Positions 1-6,246 are shown, counted from the stretch's first letter. The stretch is DNA of 12,132 bases from Clostridiales bacterium (GCA_021200075.1 JAJQGZ010000089.1:1-12132), one strand, 5' to 3'. Translations and numbers: made by a program. The notes: generated from the letters alone by a model not told the origin.

Positions 1-30
1 GGATATGTGTATAATAGACACTTTTTTTTG

Positions 31-253
31 TTATTCATTTGCTTTTTCGTTAAAATATTTTAATGAATTTAACGCTATTGATTTAATTTCCTCGTCCTCG
101 TCAAAATTCAAATAGACATAATTTGAATAATATTTAGCGCCAAACTCTTTCATTATCCAAGTTTTACCTACCTGCCTTGCGCCCTTGAGTACCATTGGCT
201 TACGCTGAGGGCTTTTTCCATTTTACTAAATTTTCAATTGCATTTCGATTCAT
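31..253 (-). pseudogene. Remnant of AAA/P-loop ATPase (N-terminal fragment, frameshifted)
   Basis: Reading leftwards from an ATG at 253, the frame begins MNRNAIENLVKWKKPSA and stops. One base over, the frame continues as PQRKPMVLKGARQVGKTWIM, then a segment with YVYFNFDEDEE, and ends at a TAA at 31. GARQVGKT is a Walker A (P-loop) motif. The layout of a short N-terminal helix, 'RKPMVLKGARQVGKT' and 'YVYFNFDE' is that of the AAA ATPases often linked to DUF4143. The two frames join if one A is removed from the five-A run at 213-217, giving 74 codons including the stop. Family members are usually about 400 residues, so everything after the first strand following Walker A is missing: no Walker B, sensor or C-terminal domain. 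This is a dead fragment, not a working ATPase. The family is a motif-level call; the truncation and frameshift are seen directly. Confidence 0.72.
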
Positions 254-284
254 AACATCACCGCCGACAAGTGTATTTTTAATT

Positions 285-313
285 AGTTTAACACATTATT
301 TCGGCATTATCAA
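285..313 (-). promoter_or_regulatory. Candidate promoter of the ATPase remnant
   Basis: On the minus strand TTGATA (313-308) lies 17 bp before TAAACT (290-285), and TG one base upstream of the -10 hexamer makes it an extended -10. It points at the ATG at 253, about 30 bp further on. The first copy of the 33-bp-spaced ACACATT motif falls inside its spacer. The -10 matches the consensus at 4 of 6 positions, so this is plausible rather than certain. Confidence 0.45.
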
Positions 314-399
314 GGATAATTTTACACATTTTTTCCTGCTTTTTAGGTATGTTTTTACACATTTTTAGCCGATTTTTGCGATGCAATTTACACATTTTT
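287..399. repeat. Four TTTTACACATTTTT-like motifs at exact 33-bp spacing
   Basis: ACACATT begins at 291, 324, 357 and 390, so the period is exactly 33 bp three times over. The shared core is about 14 bp (TTTTACACATTTTT, with AAAAATGTGTAAAA on the other strand). The roughly 19 bp between cores is not conserved beyond being T-rich with a CGGC/GCCG-like patch. The cores at 320-328 and 353-361 read TTTTACACA, which fits a relaxed DnaA box (TTWTNCACA); the outer two differ by one base. Spacing near three helical turns puts all cores on one face of the DNA. The array lies upstream of the ATPase remnant and overlaps its candidate promoter, which suggests a protein-binding array (operator or iteron-like). 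The repeats are too short and too divergent between cores to be a CRISPR. The function is unknown. Confidence 0.7.
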
Positions 400-470
400 C
401 GCCAAACGGCAAAAACACAATATAATTTTACCTGCTTATTAAATCCATAATTGCCGAAAAGCAAAACAAA

Positions 471-494
471 AACGCAGAGCGTAAACTCTGCATT
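471..494. terminator. Terminator after the epimerase pseudogene (bidirectional)
   Basis: GCAGAG (474-479) pairs with CTCTGC (486-491) around a 6-nt loop, and A:T and G:U pairs extend the stem to 471/494. On the minus strand the stem is followed by GTTTTTGTTTTG, and on the plus strand by ATTTTTTT. It sits about 27 bp after the stop codon at 521, the right place to end the minus-strand epimerase transcript. Confidence 0.75.
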
Positions 495-520
495 TTTTTA
501 TAATTTAGCTGTAAATAAAC

Positions 521-1545
521 TTATTCGCCTTTCATTTCAAGCAACTGTACCGTACCGTCATACGAAGCCTGGGATACCTTGATTGAATCGGTGATAGCCG
601 CTTCAATATCGTCCTCCTCAACGCCGAGCGCCTTTGTGTACTCATTATTGATAAAGAGGTCAATATCCATAATATCCAGAAGATTGAACGGATCCATACC
701 CGAATCAATGCCCCTCTTTTTATAATCGGCGGCAACTTTAATCATACCCATTTTTCATCATCGTGGGAGATACGCCGACAATCTTCCTGTCATCACCCAT
801 TCCTCTTGCGGCATAGACAATTTTAAGGAATTTATCCCATTTCATATTGTACATACTTATTGGGATAGCCTCAAAGCCTTTTTATCGCTGAGAGCCGCAC
901 CTGTGATAGCCTGACCTACCTGACGGCAGGTAAGCATTGCGGTACCTCCCTTCGGGTACATTGTAAAGGGCCAGCTGTCCATCATCTTACATCTGCTCGA
1001 TAAGGATTACCCATACCAGCTTTCTGCCCGGCTGAGTGCCGAATATGTAAGGAAGCTCTAAAACAGCACAGCTGAAATTATCATCGCAGGCGGCACTGCA
1101 AACCTCTTCCTGCATCATTCTCGACTTAAAGTACGGATTCTTTTGAGTAAGGCACATATCAGGTCTGCATTTTGAAAAATAAGCAAAATATGAGCCGAGA
1201 ACTACCGCTCTTTTAACCCCTACCTTTTTTGCAAAGCGGGAATATTCTCTTGAGCGGAGCAATATTAAATTTGTCATAATAATCCATAACCGGAGCCGGA
1301 AATTCAACTCTCTCGTCAACGCCGGCAGCATAAATGAACACATCGTTGCCCTTGAGCATTTCCTCGATTTCCTCATCGGACTTCTTGTTAATATCACCGA
1401 AGATAATATCCATTTCCTCCGGTATCGGCGCTCCCTCGGGAAGCGGAGGCAAAGCAACAGTAGTCACCTTGTGACCCTTTTTGATTAACTGTGTGGCGGC
1501 TTCACAGCCTAAAAGTCCGGTTCCGCCGATCATAAATATGTTCAT
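521..1545 (-). pseudogene. Broken NAD(P)-dependent epimerase / atypical SDR, four single-base indels
   Basis: The ATG at 1545 has GGAGG eight bases upstream. The N-terminus MNIFMIGGTGLLG contains the glycine-rich GxxGxxG turn of a Rossmann NAD(P)-binding fold, as in the extended/atypical SDR (NAD-dependent epimerase/dehydratase) family. The frame is interrupted four times. An extra A lies in the A6 run at 1225-1230, and an extra T at 989 creates a TAA. An A is missing at 879-883, and an extra A lies at 751-755. Correcting all four gives 1023 bp, exactly 341 codons including the TAA at 521. The rebuilt product is a continuous, sensible 340 residues: LGSYFAYF near residue 118 (Ser region), NPYFKSR at 137-142 (Tyr with Arg where SDRs usually have Lys), and a C-terminal tail ending LLEMKGE. 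The substrate cannot be told. As written in this sequence, only short fragments could be made. Confidence 0.85.
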
Positions 1546-1570
1546 ATAAAAATCCTCCGTACATTATTTC

Positions 1571-1601
1571 GGCAGGTAAAATTCACAAAAGACTCCCTGC
1601 C
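1571..1601 (-). other. Hairpin in the leader of the epimerase pseudogene
   Basis: GGCAGG (1571-1576) and CCTGCC (1596-1601) form a 6-bp GC-rich stem with a 19-nt loop. It lies between the candidate promoter at 1622-1648 and the ribosome binding site. No known riboswitch core was recognised. It could be a simple stabilising 5' hairpin. Confidence 0.4.
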
Positions 1602-1621
1602 AAGTTTTAATCTTATATTTA

Positions 1622-1648
1622 ATTATAACATCTTACATTTTTTGTCAA
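1622..1648 (-). promoter_or_regulatory. Promoter of the epimerase pseudogene
   Basis: On the minus strand there is a perfect TTGACA (1648-1643) and a perfect TATAAT (1627-1622) with TG one base upstream (extended -10). The spacer is only 15 bp, short of the usual 17, which the extended -10 can offset. It leaves a leader of about 70 nt to the ATG at 1545. Confidence 0.65.
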
Positions 1649-1659
1649 TTACCCTTGAG

Positions 1660-1715
1660 AAAAAATGCGGATAAACACCAAAAATCGGTTAAATAGTCGA
1701 AATACGCTAATCCGC
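1660..1715 (-). terminator. Terminator-like inverted repeat after the toxin-antitoxin remnant
   Basis: GCGGAT (1667-1672) and ATCCGC (1710-1715) form a 6-bp stem around a 37-nt loop. On the minus strand the stem is followed by ATTTTTTCTC. The 5' arm lies inside the last codons of the truncated toxin. The long loop makes it a weaker candidate than the other terminators in the window. Confidence 0.45.
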
Positions 1716-1763
1716 TTCTTTTAAATCGTTTTCAGCCGGATTTGTAACAATAATTTTATACAT
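1707..1763 (-). pseudogene. Truncated RelE/ParE-type toxin remnant
   Basis: An ATG at 1763 overlaps the end of the antitoxin frame (GATGTATAA), the usual translational coupling of antitoxin and toxin. It reads MYKIIVTNPAENDLKEAD and then hits a TAG. The opening 'MYKIIVTxxAxxDLxE' is typical of RelE/ParE toxins, which are about 85-105 residues. Here 18 codons remain and the catalytic C-terminal part is gone; neighbouring frames give only about 20 more residues (AYFDYLTDFW) before stopping. It is a remnant with no toxin activity expected. The family call rests on the N-terminal pattern plus the neighbouring antitoxin. Confidence 0.6.
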
Positions 1764-2025
1764 CAAAATTCAGCCCTTTTCTTAACTCGCTCATAGTATC
1801 CTCAAGCGGCTTTATATTTCCGTCTTTCTCAGCACGCAATCCTTCGTTTAAAAGACTGTACAGCTCAAATTTGCCACAAAACTTTTCGTATGCTTCAATA
1901 CTCAAAACCGCAAGGTCGCCTTTACCGTTTTTGGTTATAAAAACAGGTTCCGAATACTCATGGCAAAATTTTGATATTTCATTGTAATTATTTCTTAAAT
2001 CCGCACTCGGTCTGATTGTCGGCGC
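1756..2025 (-). pseudogene. Phd/YefM-type antitoxin without a start codon
   Basis: An 89-residue open frame ends at a TAA at 1756. It begins PTIRPSADLRNNYNEISKF, followed by EPVFITKNGKGDLAVLS and an acidic C-terminal helix. This is the Phd/YefM antitoxin pattern: 'IRPSADLRNNYNEIS' DNA-binding part, 'PVFITKNGKGDLAVLS' dimer strand, toxin-binding tail. A ribosome binding site (GGAGG) sits 8 bases before the codon where the start should be, but that codon is GCG (2025-2023), directly after an in-frame TAA. No ATG, GTG or TTG occurs in frame until near residue 47. Either the start codon was lost by substitution or an error changed it. With the toxin truncated, loss of selection on the antitoxin is expected. 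Confidence 0.7.
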
Positions 2026-2055
2026 TTACCTCACCTCCGTTTTTATTATAGTCAA

Positions 2056-2084
2056 ATTATATCATAATATAGATATAATATCAA
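2056..2084 (-). promoter_or_regulatory. Promoter of the antitoxin remnant
   Basis: On the minus strand TTGATA (2084-2079), a 17-bp spacer and TATAAT (2061-2056): five of six and six of six consensus positions at ideal spacing. It lies about 30 bp upstream of the expected antitoxin start codon. Confidence 0.7.
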
Positions 2085-2117
2085 TATGTATTTTTGTTTG
2101 ATATAATTAAGATATAA
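2057..2117. promoter_or_regulatory. Candidate antitoxin operator: four GATATAA heptamers
   Basis: TTATATC at 2057-2063 and GATATAA at 2072-2078 form an inverted repeat over the -10 region and spacer. Two more GATATAA copies lie at 2100-2106 and 2111-2117, 11 bp apart (one helical turn), just upstream of the -35. Phd/YefM antitoxins repress their own promoters by binding short palindromes, which fits this position. The region is very AT-rich, so chance repeats are possible. Confidence 0.4.
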
Positions 2118-2127
2118 CTAATATACA

Positions 2128-2158
2128 AAACAGCGCACGGACTGTCCGCACGCTGTTT
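2128..2158 (-). terminator. Terminator of the ilvA-ridA operon
   Basis: A 13-bp stem (2128-2140 with 2146-2158) has a 5-nt loop. On the minus strand all 13 positions pair (two as G:U), while on the plus strand those two are mismatches, so the hairpin is built for minus-strand RNA. It is followed by a short U-rich stretch (UUUUGUAUAUU) and lies 18 bp after the ridA stop codon. Confidence 0.75.
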
Positions 2159-2175
2159 GAAAATTTTTGTTTTTA

Positions 2176-2547
2176 CTAAAACTCGGCAATGAGTTCTACC
2201 TCGCATTTTACACCCTTTGGTAAATCCTTTACCGCAACGCAGGAGCGAGCCGGCTTTGATGTAAAATATTCGGCATAAACCGCATTAAAAGCGGCAAAAT
2301 CGTTAATATCCGCAAGAAAACAGGTGGTTTTAACAACCTTGTCAAGCGAAGTGCCGGAAGCCTCGGCAACCGCCTTTAAGTTTTCGCACACCTGACGGGT
2401 CTGCTCCTCTATAGTTTGCGCGACGATGGTATTTGTTTTGGGGTCGAGCGGAATCTGACCCGAGGTGAAAAGAAGCCCGTTAGACTTAGCCGCTTGGGAA
2501 TAAGGCCCGATTGCGTCGGGTGCATTCTTTGTAGAAGTGTATTCCAT
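2176..2547 (-). CDS. ridA: RidA family 2-iminobutanoate/2-iminopropanoate deaminase
   Basis: A 123-residue protein, the normal length for the RidA/YjgF/YER057c family. These cytoplasmic trimers hydrolyse the reactive enamine/imine intermediates released by PLP dehydratases to stable 2-keto acids and ammonia. Family signatures seen are AIGPYSQA near residues 12-19, FTSGQIPLDP at 27-36, and the C-terminal PARSCVAVKDLPKG and VELIAEF. Arg101 and Glu118 match the substrate-binding Arg and catalytic Glu of characterised RidA proteins. The ATG at 2547 is preceded by AAGGAG at good spacing. The gene follows ilvA by 35 bp on the same strand with no terminator between, so it is very likely co-transcribed with the enzyme whose by-product it removes. 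It is intact, with no odd residues. Confidence 0.95.
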   Translation of the reverse strand: MEYTSTKNAPDAIGPYSQAAKSNGLLFTSGQIPLDPKTNTIVAQTIEEQTRQVCENLKAVAEASGTSLDKVVKTTCFLADINDFAAFNAVYAEYFTSKPARSCVAVKDLPKGVKCEVELIAEF

Positions 2548-2582
2548 AATAAATTCTCCTTATGTAAAAAATTTTTATATGC

Positions 2583-3782
2583 TTAATCGCAAACCTCAAA
2601 GCCGGCTTCTCTCAAAGCGGTTTTGATTTGAACGATATGGTGATAATCCCTTGTTTCAACACCGATTTTCAAATAGCAGTCGGTAATATTCATATCAAGG
2701 TCAGTGCTGTCGTAATTGACGGAAACAACATTTGCACCGAGTGAAGCGATTATCTCGCTGACGCCGGAAAGCTGACCCGGTTTATCCGACAGGGCGATTG
2801 TGATATTCGCCGTTCTGCCACACATTTTAAGTCCTCTTTCAATAACACGGGAGAGAATAGTTACATCAATATTACCGCCGGATATAAGACAACATATCTT
2901 TTTGCCGCTGACATCGGGGATTTTGCCGTTCATTATCGCCGCAACGGGAACTGCGCCTGCACCCTCGGCAATCAACTTTTCCTGCTCAAGCAGGGTAAGA
3001 ATGGCAAGAGCTATTTCATCATCGGTGACGGTAACAATGCCGTCAACATATTTTTCCGCAAGCTCAAAGGTTAAATCTCCCGGAGTTTTAACGGCGATAC
3101 CGTCCGCAATTGTCTGCACACCGTCGAGAGTTTCGATACAGCCGTCTGCGATTGATTTTTGCATAGACGCAGCGCCTGCCGACTGAACGCCGTAAACCCT
3201 GCACTTGGGATTAATCTGCTTAATTGTAAAAGCTACTCCTGCGATAAGTCCGCCGCCGCCCACAGGCACCACAACAACATCCGCATCGGGAAGCTGATTC
3301 AAAATTTCAAGTCCGATAGTACCCTGTCCTGCAATAACATCGGGGTCGTTGAACGGGTGGATAAAGGTACTGCCCGTTTCCTGCTGAAGCTCGATTGCTT
3401 TATTATATGCGTCGTCGTACACTCCCTTAACAAGGCAGACCTCTGCGCCGTAACGCTTAGTGGCTTCGACCTTGCTTATCGGTGCGCCGTCGGGCAGACA
3501 AATGGTTGATTTGATACTGTTTTTAGTGGCAGCAAGAGCCACACCCTGAGCGTGGTTTCCTGCCGAACAGGCAATAACACCCTTTGCCTTTTCCTCGGCG
3601 GAAAGCTGACTTATTTTGAAATACGAGCCTCTTATCTTAAACGAACCGGTAACCTGTAAATTTTCCGTTTTGAGATAAACATTTGCGTCTTTGCATAAAT
3701 TCTTGGCGAGAATCATATCCGTCTTTCTCACCACTTGGGACAAAACTCTTTTTGCCGTGTATACTCTGTTAAGCGTAAGCAT
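2583..3782 (-). CDS. ilvA: Threonine ammonia-lyase (threonine dehydratase), medium form with ACT domain
   Basis: This 399-residue PLP enzyme converts L-threonine to 2-oxobutanoate and ammonia, the first step towards isoleucine or a catabolic step towards propionate. The PLP lysine is in TGSFKIRG (Lys49). SAGNHAQG (73-80) is the substrate loop, GGGGLIAG (175-182) the phosphate-binding glycine loop, and CLISGGNID (298-306) the C-terminal pocket. A single ACT-like regulatory domain occupies about 325-399. This matches the medium form, longer than TdcB (no ACT) and shorter than E. coli IlvA (two ACT-like repeats). The ATG at 3782 was chosen because AAAGGA precedes it. An upstream in-frame ATG at 3851 would add 23 residues but falls inside the promoter. 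Serine may also be used. Biosynthetic or catabolic use cannot be settled, as no other ilv genes are in the window. Confidence 0.93.
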   Translation of the reverse strand: MLTLNRVYTAKRVLSQVVRKTDMILAKNLCKDANVYLKTENLQVTGSFKIRGSYFKISQLSAEEKAKGVIACSAGNHAQGVALAATKNSIKSTICLPDGAPISKVEATKRYGAEVCLVKGVYDDAYNKAIELQQETGSTFIHPFNDPDVIAGQGTIGLEILNQLPDADVVVVPVGGGGLIAGVAFTIKQINPKCRVYGVQSAGAASMQKSIADGCIETLDGVQTIADGIAVKTPGDLTFELAEKYVDGIVTVTDDEIALAILTLLEQEKLIAEGAGAVPVAAIMNGKIPDVSGKKICCLISGGNIDVTILSRVIERGLKMCGRTANITIALSDKPGQLSGVSEIIASLGANVVSVNYDSTDLDMNITDCYLKIGVETRDYHHIVQIKTALREAGFEVCD

Positions 3783-3822
3783 AATTTTTCCTTTCTGTAA
3801 TTCAATATTCTGTAACTTTACT

Positions 3823-3851
3823 ATTCTAATACTGCCGATTTGATTTGTCAA
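3823..3851 (-). promoter_or_regulatory. Promoter of the ilvA-ridA operon
   Basis: On the minus strand there is a perfect TTGACA (3851-3846), a 17-bp spacer and TAGAAT (3828-3823), giving a leader of about 35 nt before the ilvA ATG. It overlaps the last codons of the lipoprotein frame as written, but lies immediately after the stop of the corrected frame. Confidence 0.8.
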
Positions 3852-4506
3852 TCACCAAGTAAAAGTACAATATACATAATAAATGGAAGCGGTGGAATCG
3901 GCTTTTATCAAAAAGCTGTTGATTTTGCTCATTTGTATATTTAATATTATATATTACACTGTCGATTCCGTTTTCCGCATCTCCGCCTATCTGCTCGACT
4001 TCGGTGCTTTCATAGGTTATGTCATACGAATAATTGCCCGAAATCGAACTTACGAAGCTCTCCGCATTTTCCTCAGCCTTTTCTTGCAGTTCGTCACTCT
4101 GCTCCATAGAATACATTTCAAGTACATCTAAGGTTGCGAGCTTATATTCAAAGCTTCCGTCTTCAGCTTCTGCGGTGATTTCGTCCTCAGCGACCTCTAT
4201 GCCTAAATCCTCAAGAGCCTTTTGAATATCCGTCAAAAGTGCTTTATTTTTTTTACTGCTCTTGCTTGTCTCCTCGGCGGTGCTTTGATTGTCGGAATCC
4301 GACGAACCGCCTGACGAATCGGAATAAACGCTGTCGGCTTCTTCGCTGTCAGAGTTATCCGAATTATCCGATGAAGCTGTTGTATCATCGGCATTTTGCT
4401 CGGTTGACTGCGCCATGTCCGTATCGGCATTGCCGGAATTCTGCGAACAGGCGGCAAACGAAAGCGCGATTGCAAGAGATAAAAATAATAAAATAATCTT
4501 TTTTAT
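3826..4506 (-). CDS. Acidic lipoprotein of unknown function; ATA at the start position, probable 3' frameshift
   Basis: From 4506 the frame encodes KKIILLFLSLAIALSFAAC, a textbook type II signal peptide (two lysines, hydrophobic core, lipobox FAAC), so the product would be a membrane-tethered lipoprotein. It continues with a Ser/Asp/Glu-rich linker and a small domain (TDIQKALEDLGIEVAEDE to SVIYNIKYTNEQNQQLFDK) that I do not recognise. GTGAGG sits 7 bases before the first codon, but that codon is ATA (4506-4504), not ATG. The first standard in-frame start is ATG 4416, which would remove the signal peptide. The written C-terminus (RFHRFHLLCILYFYL) looks unnatural. Removing one A from 3903-3906 gives ADSTASIYYVYCTFTW and a TGA at 3854-3852, just before the ilvA promoter, for 217 residues. 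It may be functional with a rare start codon, or decaying. Confidence 0.6.
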   Translation of the reverse strand: MKKIILLFLSLAIALSFAACSQNSGNADTDMAQSTEQNADDTTASSDNSDNSDSEEADSVYSDSSGGSSDSDNQSTAEETSKSSKKNKALLTDIQKALEDLGIEVAEDEITAEAEDGSFEYKLATLDVLEMYSMEQSDELQEKAEENAESFVSSISGNYSYDITYESTEVEQIGGDAENGIDSVIYNIKYTNEQNQQLFDKSRFHRFHLLCILYFYLVIDKSNRQY

Positions 4507-4519
4507 ATCATAACCTCAC

Positions 4520-4538
4520 GGGCTACTGCAAAGTGCCC
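4520..4538 (-). other. Hairpin directly before the lipoprotein ribosome binding site
   Basis: GGGC (4520-4523) pairs with GCCC (4535-4538) and ACT (4525-4527) with AGT (4532-4534), around a 4-nt loop and with one bulged base. On the lipoprotein mRNA it ends at the edge of the GTGAGG ribosome binding site. It may influence initiation on a gene that already lacks a standard start codon. No clear promoter was found between it and the terminator at 4589-4624. Confidence 0.45.
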
Positions 4539-4588
4539 ATACAAAACAATTTTAAGCAAGGGTTGACTGAATATACCGACATCTGCTT

Positions 4589-4624
4589 TTAAAAACGCCT
4601 CCCTTGAATCACAAGAGAGGCGTT
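4589..4624 (-). terminator. Terminator of the DUF3048 gene
   Basis: A 13-bp stem with one mismatch (4594-4606 with 4612-4624) and a 5-nt loop starts 13 bp after the stop codon at 4638. On the minus strand it ends in TTTTT. A classic intrinsic terminator. Confidence 0.88.
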
Positions 4625-4637
4625 GACGGTATAATTA

Positions 4638-6125
4638 TCAGCTTACGGCGCCGCCGTTATTTGACGAAGCATAGCCTATCCAGGTAGTACCCACACTGAG
4701 GGAAACATCGTTTCCGCTTGTATCTTTAAGCACGATAAGACCGTCCTCAACCGACCATGTTATATCAATAACCGTGCCGTTGCAGGCAAGCTTACCCGCT
4801 CCGCCTGCAAGAGTGTAGTTGCAGTAAATTTCCGCAGAGCCGCTGTTCTTGTAATTCGCTTTTGAAATATATTCGGTAGTATCAAACAAAATCAGCAGGT
4901 TTTCCCTCGCAACATCGGTTTCGTAATCGGTGCAGTGGTACTTGCCGTCGGAGCTGTCATAAGTCCAACTTCTTGTAGCTATTCTGCTTGAAAATGTAAC
5001 ATTAAGAGCATCGCAGGCAGTATCATAAGCTGCGTCCTCAAGGAAGCTGAATTTGGTATAGCTACTGTCGTCTGCGTCGGTTCTGAAGCCCTGTTCCTCT
5101 ATAGCGTCGGCAATATTTTCACCGTAAAGAACGCCTGTATGCTCGGAAGAAACACTGCGTGAACTGTCTCTGCCGAAAAGGGTGACTTTGCCGCTGTAGG
5201 TCATTTGGTTGATATGGTCAACCTCGTCAACTCTGAATACGGTATTTGCGCCTACATAATCCGTTCCTCTCTTGGTCTGGCTCTGTCCCCAGCAGAAGAA
5301 TATGGAATCAAAAAGCTCCGAGAATTTTATATACGGAGGACGAGCGCTCCTGATAGGCCCGATTTGTAACGGAACAGAAGTGTAATCCGCATACATCCAG
5401 AGCATTCTTGTTGTTCCGTCCTCGACTTCGCCCTCAACAATAATATCAGGCGGATTTTCCTCATCATCTATTCCCCACTGTGGTCTTGAAGCTTCGGAAT
5501 TTTCCACAACAACCGCAATAGGTCTTTTGCCGACTGCGGCGGAATTGTAATCGCTGTCGCCGGTAAGCGGATTTACCGCGTCAACAACCTCGCTGACCGC
5601 TTCGGTTACCTCCTCGGTTTCCGATACGGCGGCGGTAGTTTCCTCCTCAGAATTTTTAACAACCGCAAATACAACTCCTGCGATAACGGCTATAATGAGT
5701 ATTACTATTACGGCAATTATTACGCCCTTGTTGCCTTTTTTTTTGCCGCCGTTATCGCTGTTTTCGTCATAATCGGCAAAGCTTTCAAATTTCACGTTTT
5801 CGTCTCCTTCGCCCTCTACTATAACCTTTGGCTGTTTTTCTTCCTCGGCGGCGTCAGCTTTTGCATCTTCCTCGGTAACGGTAAATTCCCCGCCGTCGGT
5901 TTCATCGGATGTATCGGCGGCGTTATCTTCGGCAATTTCCTCCTCGCTTTGTTCAGAAGTGCTTTCCTCGGTATCGTCTTTAGCTGTTATGTCCTCTTTT
6001 TCCTGCGGTTCGGCATTTTCTTCCCGAACGGGAGTATCGTTATTTGAGTCTGCGCTTGGCTTGTCTTCTTCCTTATGCGTTTTAATTTCCTTTAAAATTT
6101 CATCAAGCTCGTCTGAATCCGGCAT
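4638..6125 (-). CDS. Membrane-anchored DUF3048 (YerB-like) protein with acidic cytoplasmic tail
   Basis: A 495-residue protein. The ATG at 6125 was chosen because AAAGGAG lies 7 bases upstream; an in-frame TTG at 6149 would add eight residues but has no such site. Residues 1-125 are strongly acidic (Asp/Glu-rich, low complexity). A basic patch (KKKGNKG, 128-134) is followed by one hydrophobic segment at about 135-156, so the tail should be cytoplasmic and the rest outside. After a Thr/Glu-rich linker, NPLTGD (185-190), GKRPIAVVVEN, ASRPQWGI, DIIVEGEVEDGTTRMLW and IGPIRSARP are the conserved signatures of DUF3048, the family of Bacillus subtilis YerB. The molecular function is not established. 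Most relatives I know of are lipoproteins or have short N-termini, so the long acidic tail is unusual. A nine-A run (5736-5744) encodes Lys residues in frame. Confidence 0.88.
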   Translation of the reverse strand: MPDSDELDEILKEIKTHKEEDKPSADSNNDTPVREENAEPQEKEDITAKDDTEESTSEQSEEEIAEDNAADTSDETDGGEFTVTEEDAKADAAEEEKQPKVIVEGEGDENVKFESFADYDENSDNGGKKKGNKGVIIAVIVILIIAVIAGVVFAVVKNSEEETTAAVSETEEVTEAVSEVVDAVNPLTGDSDYNSAAVGKRPIAVVVENSEASRPQWGIDDEENPPDIIVEGEVEDGTTRMLWMYADYTSVPLQIGPIRSARPPYIKFSELFDSIFFCWGQSQTKRGTDYVGANTVFRVDEVDHINQMTYSGKVTLFGRDSSRSVSSEHTGVLYGENIADAIEEQGFRTDADDSSYTKFSFLEDAAYDTACDALNVTFSSRIATRSWTYDSSDGKYHCTDYETDVARENLLILFDTTEYISKANYKNSGSAEIYCNYTLAGGAGKLACNGTVIDITWSVEDGLIVLKDTSGNDVSLSVGTTWIGYASSNNGGAVS

Positions 6126-6191
6126 ACTTTTTCTCCTTTCGCTTTGCAAACGGGGCGGCGAATTATCCGACTAAACCCCGATGTTTTTTCT

Positions 6192-6220
6192 ATTGTACCA
6201 CATATCTCTTTCCATTTCAC
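6192..6220 (-). promoter_or_regulatory. Candidate promoter of the DUF3048 gene
   Basis: On the minus strand GTGAAA (6220-6215), a 17-bp spacer and TACAAT (6197-6192). Four of six and five of six consensus positions at ideal spacing, giving a leader of about 60 nt. A CGGGG/CCCCG inverted repeat (6151-6180) lies in that leader. Confidence 0.55.
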
Positions 6221-6246
6221 TATATTTTTTTAAATTTTAAATTTTA

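Noticed and set aside
7..30. Plus-strand terminator at the left edge (GTGT...ACAC followed by eight T)
   Set aside because: Only a 4-bp stem; too weak to call, and the upstream gene is outside the window.
287..422. CRISPR array
   Set aside because: The shared core is only about 14 bp and AT-rich, units are 33 bp in total, and no cas genes are present.
1571..1601. Riboswitch in the epimerase leader
   Set aside because: Only a single 6-bp hairpin with a long loop; no conserved riboswitch core was recognised.
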